From: an uncultured Saprospiraceae bacterium
GTDB lineage: Bacteria > Bacteroidota > Bacteroidia > Chitinophagales > Saprospiraceae
Length of the DNA: 11,615 nucleotides
Reading direction: 5' to 3'
Assembly (NCBI GenBank): GCA_937864255.1
Contig: CALMIT010000732.1
Coordinates: 1 to 11,615, forward strand
Positions 1 through 8,400 of this stretch are shown in pieces (within the stretch, counting starts at the first letter, position 1; the number at the start of each line of letters is the position of its first letter). Made by a program: the position numbers and the translations under genes. Under the pieces are notes generated by a model that saw only the letters and a program-made list of their open reading frames with translations, was not told the origin of the DNA and ran no database searches.

Positions 1-510
1 GATGAAATATGGACGGTGGGTAGTCTTCAAGCCGGCGCAGTAGCTACTTTGACGATTAATTATTACCGCCTTTCGGCAAATGAGTTTCCGGTATATGCTC
101 AGGTAATTACGCAAAACGAGTTGGACTACGATTCGTCGCCGGGCAACGGAAGTTGCTGTACCGTGTCGGAAGACGATGAAGCGATGGTACAAATTGCCGC
201 CGCACCTTTCAGTCTCGCAGACGAGAGCGACGAAGCGATACCTGTCTTTTTGTCTGAAATGGCAGTGACGCTGCAAGTTTTTCCAAATCCCGCCACGGAT
301 GTTGTCAATTTAAAAATCACAAGTGACGACGAGCAGCCAGGCCGGGTCGGTATTTATAATCAGACCGGTGTGGAAATGTGGCGTGCCGAAGCAGCCATTC
401 AGAAAGGTACGAACACGATACAGGTGAATGTGGCAGATTTTCCGGCGGACGTTTATTACATCGTCACGCCCAACGCAGGTCGTTCAAGTTTTATAAAAAC
501 CGGCTTTTAG
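1..510 (+). CDS. Surface protein C-terminus, DUF11-like repeat plus T9SS sorting domain (5' partial)
   Basis: The gene enters from the left edge already in frame, so only its last 169 codons are visible. The first ~60 residues look like the end of a DUF11-type Ig-like repeat: a W-T-V-G-S-L-x-A-G segment followed by A-T-L-T-I, and later a D-Y-D-S-S-P-G-N...E-D-D-E-A stretch typical of that family. The last ~80 residues form a T9SS type A sorting domain, with V-F-P-N-P-A near its start, a middle I-Y-N-Q-T-G turn, D-V-Y-Y-I-V, and a short basic end (F-I-K-T-G-F). By family knowledge such proteins are exported across the outer membrane by T9SS and then anchored or released, and the repeats act as stalks or adhesins. 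An ATG at 16 is internal to the repeat and is not a believable start. The nature of the missing N-terminal part cannot be judged. Confidence 0.85.
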   Translation, partial: DEIWTVGSLQAGAVATLTINYYRLSANEFPVYAQVITQNELDYDSSPGNGSCCTVSEDDEAMVQIAAAPFSLADESDEAIPVFLSEMAVTLQVFPNPATDVVNLKITSDDEQPGRVGIYNQTGVEMWRAEAAIQKGTNTIQVNVADFPADVYYIVTPNAGRSSFIKTGF

Positions 511-540
511 AATACAGTAACAGGGACGCAGAAATGCAGA

Positions 541-583
541 AAACAAAAGCCCGCAGAAGCAATTTTCGCGGGCTTTTGTTTTT
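541..583. terminator. Bidirectional intrinsic terminator between convergent genes
   Basis: A perfect 14-bp stem is formed by 541-554 (AAACAAAAGCCCGC) and 568-581, with a 13-nt loop. The GC-rich core is flanked by A-rich sequence on the left and a T run on the right, so it can end transcripts in both directions. It lies between the stop of the surface-protein gene at 510 and the stop of the hydrolase gene at 601, which is where a shared terminator is expected. Confidence 0.85.
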
Positions 584-600
584 GAAAAAGCGGTTTGGAA

Positions 601-2055
601 TTACCGGCTGACTACAATTTTTTTCACACCCGACCTGCCGTTTTTGTCTGACAAATGAAGCAGGTAAATGCCGTTGGGCAAATGCCGGATATTGATTTTT
701 ACAGAACTGCTTTCAATTTCTTTTTGCATAAAAATGGTGTTGCCGCTAAAATCAATCAGGCGGACGGCAACTTCATCGGGCAATCCGGTGATTTCAAACT
801 CGTCCTGCGCCGGATTCGGCGCTACCAAAACCTGGCTGAGATCGCTCAACTCCCGGTTGTCAACAGTAATTTGCTGGAAGCCCGCGAAGAAAATCAAAGT
901 CTGGGTCAGGGCAGGATTTACGCACCCTCCGTGATTGGCAGACGAATTTACGTCGGCAGCGGCAATGTTGCCGCCGAGCGCCAGCATGGTATCGCGGGCA
1001 ACGATGCTGTTGCGAAACGGCACCTGTTCGTCAGCCATACAATAAAAAATACGGGTAGGGGAGACGGGCGCCCATTGATACACGTCATTGTCTCTCAGCG
1101 CTACATTGATGGGATGTTGCGGGTTGGCTTCAACATTTGCCAGCACGCTGTCCTGGAGCATTCTGCGCGGGACAGACGAGCCTACATCGGCAAAAAGTGC
1201 TGCCAGCAGGCGCGTATTCAGGTCGGTCAGCGTAATGGCGCCATCATAATATTGTTGCATGTGCGAGGCATATTGAGGCTTGAACAGGTCGGTGAGATCA
1301 TTGTACAAATTTCCGTAGGCAGCCTGGTAGCCCATCGCAGTATTAGGGATGTATGCGGGCAAAAAATAAATAGCCGGGCTTAAAATCAAATCGCGCATCA
1401 CTCCGCCGATGCTGTACGGGCCAGACAAATGCGCTGCTGCGGTCACGGTCATTTCACCGCCCAATTCCTGTTCTATCAGCCGGTGCAGCGCCATGGAGGC
1501 GTGCCCGCCCTGCGAATAGCCGGTTACAAAAATCTGGTTATTGGCGTGGTAAGCGTTTTGATCGAGCCATTGAAGGCTGGCGCGCAGCATATCTGCGGCG
1601 GCCGAGGCCTCCGTAGCGGCGTGTACATAAGGATGAAAACCACGCCCGTCGCCCATGCCCACATAATCCGGCAACAATGAAATGTAACCCATTCCTGCAA
1701 ACAGCAATCCCAATTCGCCTTCGCTGCCGCCGGCGCTGCCGTAGCGCGATGGTACGCAGGTTTTGCAGTTGGATGTGCCGTGCTGATATACGAGTCTCGG
1801 GTAAGTTTTGGACACATCGGAAGGGACGACCAACAGACCGGAAAGCGTGTCCAGATTGCCCTGCGCATCGGGCGAAGTGTAATTGACATAATAATATTTT
1901 ACGCCATAGGCAATCAGCGGATTACCGAACATACTTGCCAATTGGCTTTGCGTTCTTTCACCTTTTAGTGTGCTGGATATCAGATTTTGGGCGGAAAGAT
2001 GGCCGGCAGTGAAAATGCAGACGGATAAAAAAAGTACGTAAAGATTTTTTTTCAT
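601..2055 (-). CDS. Secreted alpha/beta-hydrolase (lipase/esterase-like) with T9SS sorting domain
   Basis: The 484-residue product has a Sec signal peptide (basic M-K-K-N, hydrophobic core, cleavage probably after the Ser-Ala-Gln near residue 23). It is followed by an alpha/beta-hydrolase fold. Visible active-site elements are an oxyanion-type Q-H-G-T (91-94), the nucleophile elbow G-Y-S-Q-G-G with Ser181, a probable acid Asp342 in A-D-E-Q-V-P, and the catalytic His375 in N-H-G-G. Cys97/Cys100 lie next to the oxyanion loop and Cys339/Cys378 next to the acid and histidine, so disulfides are plausible. Residues ~407-484 form a T9SS sorting domain (V-A-P-N-P-A ... N-G-I-Y-L-L ... K-K-I-V-V-S-R). 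The layout resembles secretory lipases and prolyl-oligopeptidase-like esterases; the substrate cannot be read from the sequence. The start at 2055 gives a normal signal peptide; no Shine-Dalgarno is visible. It is transcribed away from the antiporter gene and ends at the shared terminator. Confidence 0.88.
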   Translation of the reverse strand: MKKNLYVLFLSVCIFTAGHLSAQNLISSTLKGERTQSQLASMFGNPLIAYGVKYYYVNYTSPDAQGNLDTLSGLLVVPSDVSKTYPRLVYQHGTSNCKTCVPSRYGSAGGSEGELGLLFAGMGYISLLPDYVGMGDGRGFHPYVHAATEASAAADMLRASLQWLDQNAYHANNQIFVTGYSQGGHASMALHRLIEQELGGEMTVTAAAHLSGPYSIGGVMRDLILSPAIYFLPAYIPNTAMGYQAAYGNLYNDLTDLFKPQYASHMQQYYDGAITLTDLNTRLLAALFADVGSSVPRRMLQDSVLANVEANPQHPINVALRDNDVYQWAPVSPTRIFYCMADEQVPFRNSIVARDTMLALGGNIAAADVNSSANHGGCVNPALTQTLIFFAGFQQITVDNRELSDLSQVLVAPNPAQDEFEITGLPDEVAVRLIDFSGNTIFMQKEIESSSVKINIRHLPNGIYLLHLSDKNGRSGVKKIVVSR

Positions 2056-2142
2056 AAGTGAAATGATTTGGATTTTGGTAATGAAATTTTTCAGAGAAGC
2101 TGCTAACGCGGCTTAAATTTAATTCAATAAAAACGGAAGGAA

Positions 2143-2161
2143 GAAATTGTGAATCAATTTC
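2143..2161. repeat. Short inverted repeat in divergent intergenic region
   Basis: GAAATTG (2143-2149) and CAATTTC (2155-2161) form a 7-bp inverted repeat around a 5-nt spacer. It lies between the divergent hydrolase and antiporter genes, about 90 bp upstream of the hydrolase start. It could be an operator-like site or a hairpin, but a 7-bp AT-rich repeat can arise by chance. Confidence 0.3.
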
Positions 2162-2170
2162 CTGGCTTGA

Positions 2171-2233
2171 ACAGCGATTAATTTTTTTTGTTGAAAAATC
2201 TATCTGCCTGGTTTTTTATATCCGAATCGCTGT
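2171..2233. repeat. 9-bp inverted repeat flanking 45 bp upstream of the antiporter gene
   Basis: ACAGCGATT (2171-2179) and its exact reverse complement AATCGCTGT (2225-2233) flank a T-rich 45-bp segment in the region between the divergent hydrolase and antiporter genes. The right arm lies ~65 bp before the candidate -7 box of the antiporter promoter. Paired binding sites for a regulator are one possible reading; chance is another. Confidence 0.35.
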
Positions 2234-2298
2234 CATTCTTATACGGCGCGGTTGCTTTTTCTTCCTGATTTCTTAAAAATCTTTCGGCAATCTGCACC

Positions 2299-2306
2299 TA
2301 TATTTG
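2299..2306 (+). promoter_or_regulatory. Candidate Bacteroidota -7 box for the antiporter gene
   Basis: TATATTTG matches the Bacteroidota -7 consensus TAnnTTTG in every fixed position and ends 29 nt before the ATG at 2336. No good -33 TTG/TTTG element is visible at the usual ~20-nt spacing, so confidence is limited. If it is real, transcription starts near 2313 with a leader of roughly 20-25 nt. Confidence 0.4.
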
Positions 2307-2335
2307 ACGGCATATACACCTTAATTTTACCCTTT

Positions 2336-4363
2336 ATGTCCGATTTTTTCAGCCACCTGTTACACGAATTTGAACTGCCGCTCAAGAACCCCGTGCTGGT
2401 TTTCTCCCTTGTTTTATTCATCATTTTGCTGGCGCCCATCCTGCTCAAAAGATTTAATATACCGGGCATTATCGGGCTTATTCTTTCGGGCGTGGTAGTC
2501 GGTCCTTTCGGTTTCAATATTTTGGAAAAAAGCTCCGCTGTCGAGTTGTTTTCTACCATCGGACTTTTATACATCATGTTCATCGCCGGCTTGGAACTGG
2601 ATATGAACGAATTCAAAGCCAATCGAAACAAGAGCCTGCTTTTCGGGCTGTTTACCTTCGTTTTTCCGTTGGCCATCGGCTATCCCGTGTGCCGTTATTT
2701 TTTGGGTTACGACTTCAACGCCAGTTTTTTGACAGCCAGCATGTTTGCCACACACACGCTGGTGGCTTACCCGATAGTGAGCAAATTGGGCGTTTCCAAA
2801 AATCCGGCGGTGGCAATCACCGTGGGCGGCACGATACTGACCGATACGGCGGTGCTGATTATTCTTGCGGTCATTTTGGGCAACAGCCAGGGCGACCTGA
2901 GCCGGGAGTTTTGGATCAGGCTTGCCATTTCGCTGGCTATTTTTTCTGCCATTATATTTTTAATCATTCCGCGGATTGCGCAGTGGTTTTTTCAAAAACT
3001 GGAAAGTGAAAAACACGCGCACTACATTTTTGTATTGTCCATCGTGTTTTTTGCCGCTTTTTTGGCTGAGGTGGCGGGCGTAGAGCCTATCATAGGCGCT
3101 TTCGTGGCGGGACTTGCGCTCAACCGGCTCATTCCGCATTCTTCGGCTTTGATGAACCGGATTGAATTTATCGGCAACTCGCTTTTTATTCCTTTTTTCC
3201 TGATTTCGGTCGGTATGCTGGTGGATGTGCGGGTGATTTTAAAAGGCCCGGCGGCGCTCATCGTGGCAGGTACGCTTTCTGTCGTGGCTATTTTTGGCAA
3301 ATGGGTGGCGGCCTGGTTTACCCAACTGGCTTTTAAATATTCTGCGCCGCAGCGCAAGTTGATTTTCGGACTAAGTAGCGCACACGCTGCGGCTACGCTG
3401 GCAGTCATTCTGGTAGGTTACAAAGCAAATATTCTGGATGAAAATATTTTGAATGGCACGATTATTCTGATTTTGATTACCTGCGTGGTTGCTTCTTTTG
3501 CGACCGAAAAAGCCGCTAAAACAATAGCGCTGAGCGAAGAAAACGGCGAAACGGAAAGCGCAGCGCCAAATATTTTTACGGACGAACATATCCTGCTGCC
3601 CATCGCCAATCCCGACAATATTGAAAAACTGCTCGAATTTGCGCTGCTCGTAAAAGATAAAAAATCGGTAAATCCGGTTTCGCTTTTGTCGGTCGTGCCC
3701 AATAATGAAGAGGCGGAGCAGAACATCATCAGATCAAAAAACAAGCTCGAAAAATACGTGCAGCAAGGCTCCGCTACGGAAACTCAGGTCAAAATTATTG
3801 CTACCATTGACCACAATGCTGCCAGCGGAATTGCCCGCACTTCGCGCGAGATCATGGCAGATTTTATCATCATCGGCTGGCCGCACCGCTCCGGTTTTCT
3901 GGAAAAACTGATAGGCGAAAAAGTGGAAAGTATTTTAAATAATACCGAGCGAACGCTTTTTGTTACACATTTTGAATATCCGCTCGTGGCGCACAAACGA
4001 ATAATTGTCATCGCGCCGCCCTTGTCAGAAAGAGAAGCAGGATTTGAACTTTGGTGCAATAAAATCATCCGGTTATCGCAGGAATTGAGCGTGCCGGCCA
4101 TTGTTTTCAGCGAAGAAAAAACGAAGCAGGCAATGGAGTCTGAAATTGCAAAAAACAAACTCAGTCCGGCTATCACCTACCAGCTTTTTGAAGATTGGGA
4201 AGATTTCCTGGTCTTGTCGAGGCATATTCAAAAAGACGATCTGGTGGTTTTGATTTCGGCGCGCAAAGGTTCATTTTCTCACATGTACTTGCTGGACAGT
4301 CTGCCGCTAAAACTGGAAAAGTATTTTGAAAAAAATAGCAAGATCGTCGTGTATCCTTCCTGA
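2336..4363 (+). CDS. CPA2-family cation:proton antiporter fused to two Usp-like domains
   Basis: The protein has 675 residues from ATG 2336. Residues ~20-390 form a polytopic membrane domain of the Kef/NapA-type Na+/H+ exchanger superfamily, probably 12-13 helices. Recognisable motifs are F-I-A-G-L-E-L-D-M (82-90), G-G-T-I-L-T-D-T-A (164-172) with the membrane-buried Asp170, and P-I-I-G-A-F-V-A-G-L (251-260). The partner of Asp170 is Thr169, not a second Asp or an Asn, so ion choice (Na+ or K+) and stoichiometry cannot be assigned. Instead of the RCK/TrkA-N domain of KefB/KefC, the tail carries two alpha/beta units related to universal stress proteins (~415-546 and ~550-675). The first has an I-I-I-G-W-P-H-R-S-G segment (511-520) resembling the Usp nucleotide loop, but its second glycine and the final G-S/T are not conserved. 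A longer reading from TTG 2252 is possible, but the candidate promoter lies inside it. The gene converges on the M23 gene with 2 bp between stops. Confidence 0.87.
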   Translation: MSDFFSHLLHEFELPLKNPVLVFSLVLFIILLAPILLKRFNIPGIIGLILSGVVVGPFGFNILEKSSAVELFSTIGLLYIMFIAGLELDMNEFKANRNKSLLFGLFTFVFPLAIGYPVCRYFLGYDFNASFLTASMFATHTLVAYPIVSKLGVSKNPAVAITVGGTILTDTAVLIILAVILGNSQGDLSREFWIRLAISLAIFSAIIFLIIPRIAQWFFQKLESEKHAHYIFVLSIVFFAAFLAEVAGVEPIIGAFVAGLALNRLIPHSSALMNRIEFIGNSLFIPFFLISVGMLVDVRVILKGPAALIVAGTLSVVAIFGKWVAAWFTQLAFKYSAPQRKLIFGLSSAHAAATLAVILVGYKANILDENILNGTIILILITCVVASFATEKAAKTIALSEENGETESAAPNIFTDEHILLPIANPDNIEKLLEFALLVKDKKSVNPVSLLSVVPNNEEAEQNIIRSKNKLEKYVQQGSATETQVKIIATIDHNAASGIARTSREIMADFIIIGWPHRSGFLEKLIGEKVESILNNTERTLFVTHFEYPLVAHKRIIVIAPPLSEREAGFELWCNKIIRLSQELSVPAIVFSEEKTKQAMESEIAKNKLSPAITYQLFEDWEDFLVLSRHIQKDDLVVLISARKGSFSHMYLLDSLPLKLEKYFEKNSKIVVYPS

Positions 4364-4365
4364 AT

Positions 4366-5241
4366 TCAAAACAGCATATAATCCACCGGATTGACGGGCT
4401 TGCTTTTGTACCAGACTTCAAAATGCAGGTGCGGCCCATTGGTCAACGTGCCGGTGTTGCCGATGATGGCGATGGCTTCGCCGGCTTTCACCCTGCTGCC
4501 CACTTTTTTCAGCAACACGGAGTTGTGTTTGTAAAAAGTGATAAGATTATTGGAATGTTGAATGCCGATGCTGTTGCCGGTTTCGAGCGTCCAGTCGGAC
4601 TGGATGACTACGCCGTCCATTACGGCTTTGATGGGCGTGTTTTTTGGAGCGAGGATATCAATACCGTAGTGTTGTTTTTCAGGCATAAACCGGGCGCTGA
4701 TTTCGCCGTTGACCGGCGAGGTAAAGTAAATTTGTTCGATTGGAATATCGGGCTGGGTCGCAAGATTTTGGCCAGATTGCACCTGTCCGCGGATTTCTTC
4801 CAGTTTCATTTCCTGCCGCAGTTGCTCGTCTTCCTCGATGCGATCCACTTTGAGCAGGCTGTCGTGAAATTCCGGCACTTCTTCGGGTTCCTGTTGAGGC
4901 GCCTGCACGTCGCCTACCAATATTTTTCTGAAATTTTCGGTGTATTTGGTTTGTGCTTCAAGTTCTTTTTCCATCTGATTTATTTCTTTTTGAAGCCGCA
5001 CCAGTTCGCTGCTGGCATTGGCGCTGCCATAGCCGGGTATGTAGCGCTTTACCGGCGTGAATATCACCAAAGCCACCACGATGGCTGCCGTCAGCACCAC
5101 GATAGTGCTCAAAAGCACATACACATTAAGCAGGGAAAGCCGGTAAGAACCTACCTCCTCGAAAGTTTCGTCGTTCATCACGACGAGACGATAGGTGTCT
5201 TTCATGCGATCTATCCATTTGCGTTGCTCCTTCTGTTCCAT
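4366..5241 (-). CDS. Membrane-anchored M23 family metallopeptidase (LytM-like)
   Basis: The 291-residue protein has a short cytoplasmic N-terminus, one transmembrane helix (~38-61), a coiled-coil and acidic linker (~75-160) and a C-terminal M23/LytM domain (~172-291). The zinc and catalytic residues are all present: His191 and Asp195 in H-Y-G-I-D, His239 in Y-K-H, and His271/His273 in H-L-H. It should therefore be an active endopeptidase that cuts peptidoglycan cross-links or stem peptides on the periplasmic side, held by the N-terminal anchor. This differs from EnvC-type LytM proteins that have lost zinc ligands. The start at 5241 keeps the basic segment before the helix; Met13 is an alternative. 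The gene is divergent from porW across 247 bp. From memory, M23 genes are commonly found next to porW/sprE in Bacteroidota, which suggests linked roles in the envelope. No hairpin terminator is seen at its 3' end, which abuts the antiporter stop. Confidence 0.9.
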   Translation of the reverse strand: MEQKEQRKWIDRMKDTYRLVVMNDETFEEVGSYRLSLLNVYVLLSTIVVLTAAIVVALVIFTPVKRYIPGYGSANASSELVRLQKEINQMEKELEAQTKYTENFRKILVGDVQAPQQEPEEVPEFHDSLLKVDRIEEDEQLRQEMKLEEIRGQVQSGQNLATQPDIPIEQIYFTSPVNGEISARFMPEKQHYGIDILAPKNTPIKAVMDGVVIQSDWTLETGNSIGIQHSNNLITFYKHNSVLLKKVGSRVKAGEAIAIIGNTGTLTNGPHLHFEVWYKSKPVNPVDYMLF

Positions 5242-5261
5242 TATTTTTCAAATTTATCAGA

Positions 5262-5269
5262 CAAACCTA
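5262..5269 (-). promoter_or_regulatory. Candidate Bacteroidota -7 box for the M23 peptidase gene
   Basis: Read on the minus strand, this is TAGGTTTG, a full match to TAnnTTTG ending 20 nt before the ATG. A second full match, TAAATTTG, lies at 5249-5256 but would give an almost leaderless transcript. Neither has a clear TTG element about 20 nt upstream, so the assignment rests on the -7 box alone. Confidence 0.35.
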
Positions 5270-5336
5270 AAACGAGTTTTTTAAAATATACCTGTATTAT
5301 TTTGCGCGGTAAAGTTAAGGATACGCCGACGACGAA

Positions 5337-5367
5337 TTGGCAGTCTTGTTATGATAAAATAAATTTG
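5337..5367 (+). promoter_or_regulatory. Candidate Bacteroidota promoter for porW/sprE
   Basis: A TTG at 5337-5339 is followed after 20 nt by TAAATTTG at 5360-5367. This fits the Bacteroidota pattern of a -33 TTG element and a -7 TAnnTTTG box at normal spacing. It predicts a start of transcription near 5374 and a leader of about 115 nt before the porW ATG. It is the best-formed promoter in the window. Confidence 0.55.
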
Positions 5368-5488
5368 CCCTTTGAAAGTTAATAAGGTCGCCGGCGCGAT
5401 ACGCCTGTGCGCCTGTCGTTTTGAAACAAATTTTTATTAAAAAAGTAGAAATAAAAATTCCAAACGAGCCGCTTTTTGATTAATTACC

Positions 5489-8400
5489 ATGGTTAAACGC
5501 ATTTTAAAAAATTCAATTTTGAAAACGCTCACGAGATTTTTGATTTTAATGACGATGTTGGGAGTGGTTACTTCCTGTGCGACGAAAAAACGCCGTAGCG
5601 ATCCTTCCTTGTTGGGCAAACTTTATCACAACACCACTGCCAAATTCAACGGCTACTACAATGCGACCGTGTTGCTTGACGAAAGTATTTTGAAACTCAA
5701 CGATCAATATCAGGATAATTACAATAAAATCCTGCCGGTACACAAATACACTGCCGTGGACAACCCGCAGTTGGTTTCTGCCGATTTGGACAAAGCGATA
5801 GAAAAAGTTTCGGTAGATATTGCGTTGCACCGCCAGAGCCATTGGACAGACGACTGCTATTTGCTGATGGGGCAGGCACAGTATCTCAAACAGGATTACG
5901 AAACTTCGGAAGAGACTTTTCAGTATTTTTTGGATGAATTTCCGCCGGAAGGCAACGCTAAAAAGAAAAAATCTTCAAAACTGAGCGCAGCCGAAAAGAA
6001 AAAAAAGGCAAAAGAAAAAGTAGAAGCGCGGGAGGAAAAGAAAAAGGATAAAGAACAAGAAATAAAAGAACGGCGTAAAGAGCGCGAACGCCTCCAGAAA
6101 GAGCGAAAAAAAGCCATTGCACAAGCAAAAAAAGATCGAAAAAAAGGCAAGAAAACAAGTACGAAAAAGCCTGCTCCACAAGAAGAGCCAAAAAAGGAAG
6201 AAGAATCTAAAACATTCAAGGAGGAAAAAAATGCTGCTGACGAAGTGAAAAAACAAGAAGAGGAAGCAGCAAAAGAAGCCGCCGAAAAAGAAAAAAGTCA
6301 AAAACCTAAGAATTATTTTTTCAAACACCGCCCCTGTTATCAGGAAGGCCAATTGTGGTATGCCCGCACTTTGGTGGAGCGCGAAAAATATGACGAAGCA
6401 GCGCGTATTTATAATCAATTAGCGGTTGCTCCGGGTACTTTTAAAGATATTCACCGCGAGCTGGCGCCTGCTATGGCTCATTATGAACTGAAGCAAAAGC
6501 ATTATGACCGCGCCATTCCGCACCTTGAAAATGCTGTGAGACTTGCCAGGAGAAAACAGGAGAAAGCGCGTTATGCTTTTATCCTCGCCCAGGTTTATCA
6601 GCGAAACAATCAGAGCGAGGAAGCCTATGCCTGGTACAAAAAAGTATTGCGCTACCGCCCACGTTATGATATGGAATTCAGCGCCCGCATGAAACTGGCA
6701 CAAAACGCCTGGGCAAGTGGAAAGTCTTCGCGTGAAGACATCGAAAAGACGCTCAATAAAATGCTGAAAGACGATAAAAATATTGAGTACAAAGACCAGA
6801 TATATTACACATTGGCGCAGGTTGCTCTGGCCAATAACGACCGCGCAGGCGCCATTCAAAATCTCGAACTGTCGCTTCGCAACAACACTGGTAATAATGC
6901 TCAAAAATCGGAGTCGTATTATCAGTTGGCGTCTTTATATTTTGAAGACGAAAGGTATGTAAAGGCAAAACTTTATTATGACAGCACATTGCTGGTGATG
7001 GCGCAAAATGACGAGCGCTACAAAGAAGTGAGCCTGTATGCGACCAATCTGACCGAGATAGCTAAAAATATCCAGATCATAACTTTGCAGGACAGCCTGC
7101 TGCGCATCAGCGAGTTGAGTCCCGAAGCCAAAAGAGAACTGGCGCTCGAAATCAAAAAACGCGAAGAAGAAGAAAGAATCCGTGCCGCCCGAGAGGCAGC
7201 GCTCGATCCGGGAAAAAGCGGCGGCGCTGCTGCTGCTCCGGCAGGTCAAAAGAATGCATTCGCAGGATTTGACCAGACTTCGCTGGCTAACAGAAACTTG
7301 CAAAATTCTTCTGCCGCCGCCGCTATCGGAAATTTCTTTGCTTACGACGACAAAGCGCTCCGCAGAGGCAAGAGAGAATTTCAAAAACGCTGGGGTAATC
7401 GCCCGCTTGTGGACAACTGGCGTTTGAGCAGTAAAATCGAAAGTGTGGCCGTCGTTACGGAGGAAGCACAAGCCGTCACCTCTGTTTCCAAAAATATTTC
7501 GGACGAAGAAGTAGCCAATATTTTTGCGGACGTACCCACCAGCGCCACCGAAATGACTGCTGCCCGGGAATACATAGAGCAGGCGCTTTTCGACCTCGGA
7601 AAACTTTTCCGTGAAAAATTGGAAAACTACCCCAAATCAATTGCCTCTTTTGACGAGCTTTTCCGCAGATTTCCCGAAACAGGGAAGGAAGTGGAAGCCT
7701 GGTACTATCTTTATCTCGATTACACGGATATGAAAAATGCGGCGAAGGCAAAAGAATATTACGACCTGATCACTGCCAAATATCCCGAATCCATGTTTGC
7801 GCGCGTCCTTGTAAATCCTGATTTTTTGAAAGAATCTGAAAAAAAGGAACGCCAGCTCAACGATTATTACGACGCTACTTATGCTGCTTTCAGCCGTGGA
7901 CAATACGAGACTGCTTACAGCAGAATTATTCAGGTGGACAGTATTTTTAAGGGTAATAATCCTTTGCAGGCGCGCTTTGCTTTATTGAGCGCCATGTGTC
8001 TGGGCAGCATTCAGGGCAAAGAAGCATACATCAATTCTCTGAAAGATGTGATTGCCAAATATCCGAACGGCGCAGAAGAAAAACGGGCGAAAGAAATACT
8101 TCGCTTGTTGGGCGATGATTCGCAATCAGGCACTATTCAGGACGGAGAAAATAATGAAGACGCGGCTTCCGGCGATAAAAATGCCGCCTTCAAAGTGGAA
8201 GACGACGATTATCACTACATCGTGATAGTCTTAAATGAAAATGACGATTTGAATAAAGCAAAATCTGACATCGGCGATTATCACCGGCAATTTTACAAAC
8301 TGGATAATCTGCGCGTGTCCAATATTTATCTGGGCGATTTGGATAATAAAACCCCGCTCATCGTAGTGCGCCGTTTTAAAGATAAGGCAGAGTCCATGCG

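Noticed and set aside
655..1383. 242-codon ORF on the plus strand
   Set aside because: It lies wholly opposite the hydrolase gene, has no recognisable motif, and its composition is what the antisense of that gene would give.
2114..2121. TAAATTTA as a -7 box for the hydrolase on the minus strand
   Set aside because: It is a self-complementary AT-rich octamer that misses the final G of the consensus and has no -33 element at normal spacing.
2252..2335. TTG-initiated 28-residue extension of the antiporter
   Set aside because: It adds a non-family N-terminus, needs a rare start, and spans the candidate -7 box at 2299-2306; ATG 2336 is preferred.
4423..5382. 319-codon ORF on the plus strand
   Set aside because: It is antisense to the M23 peptidase, whose catalytic residues are all present; the His/Phe-rich translation is a shadow of it.
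5920..6418. Phe/Leu-rich minus-strand ORFs that look like membrane proteins
   Set aside because: They are the reverse complement of the AAA/GAA-rich stretch coding the Lys/Glu insert of PorW; poly-Phe runs follow from that composition.
6935..7471. 178-codon minus-strand ORF
   Set aside because: Antisense to PorW with no motif or context support.
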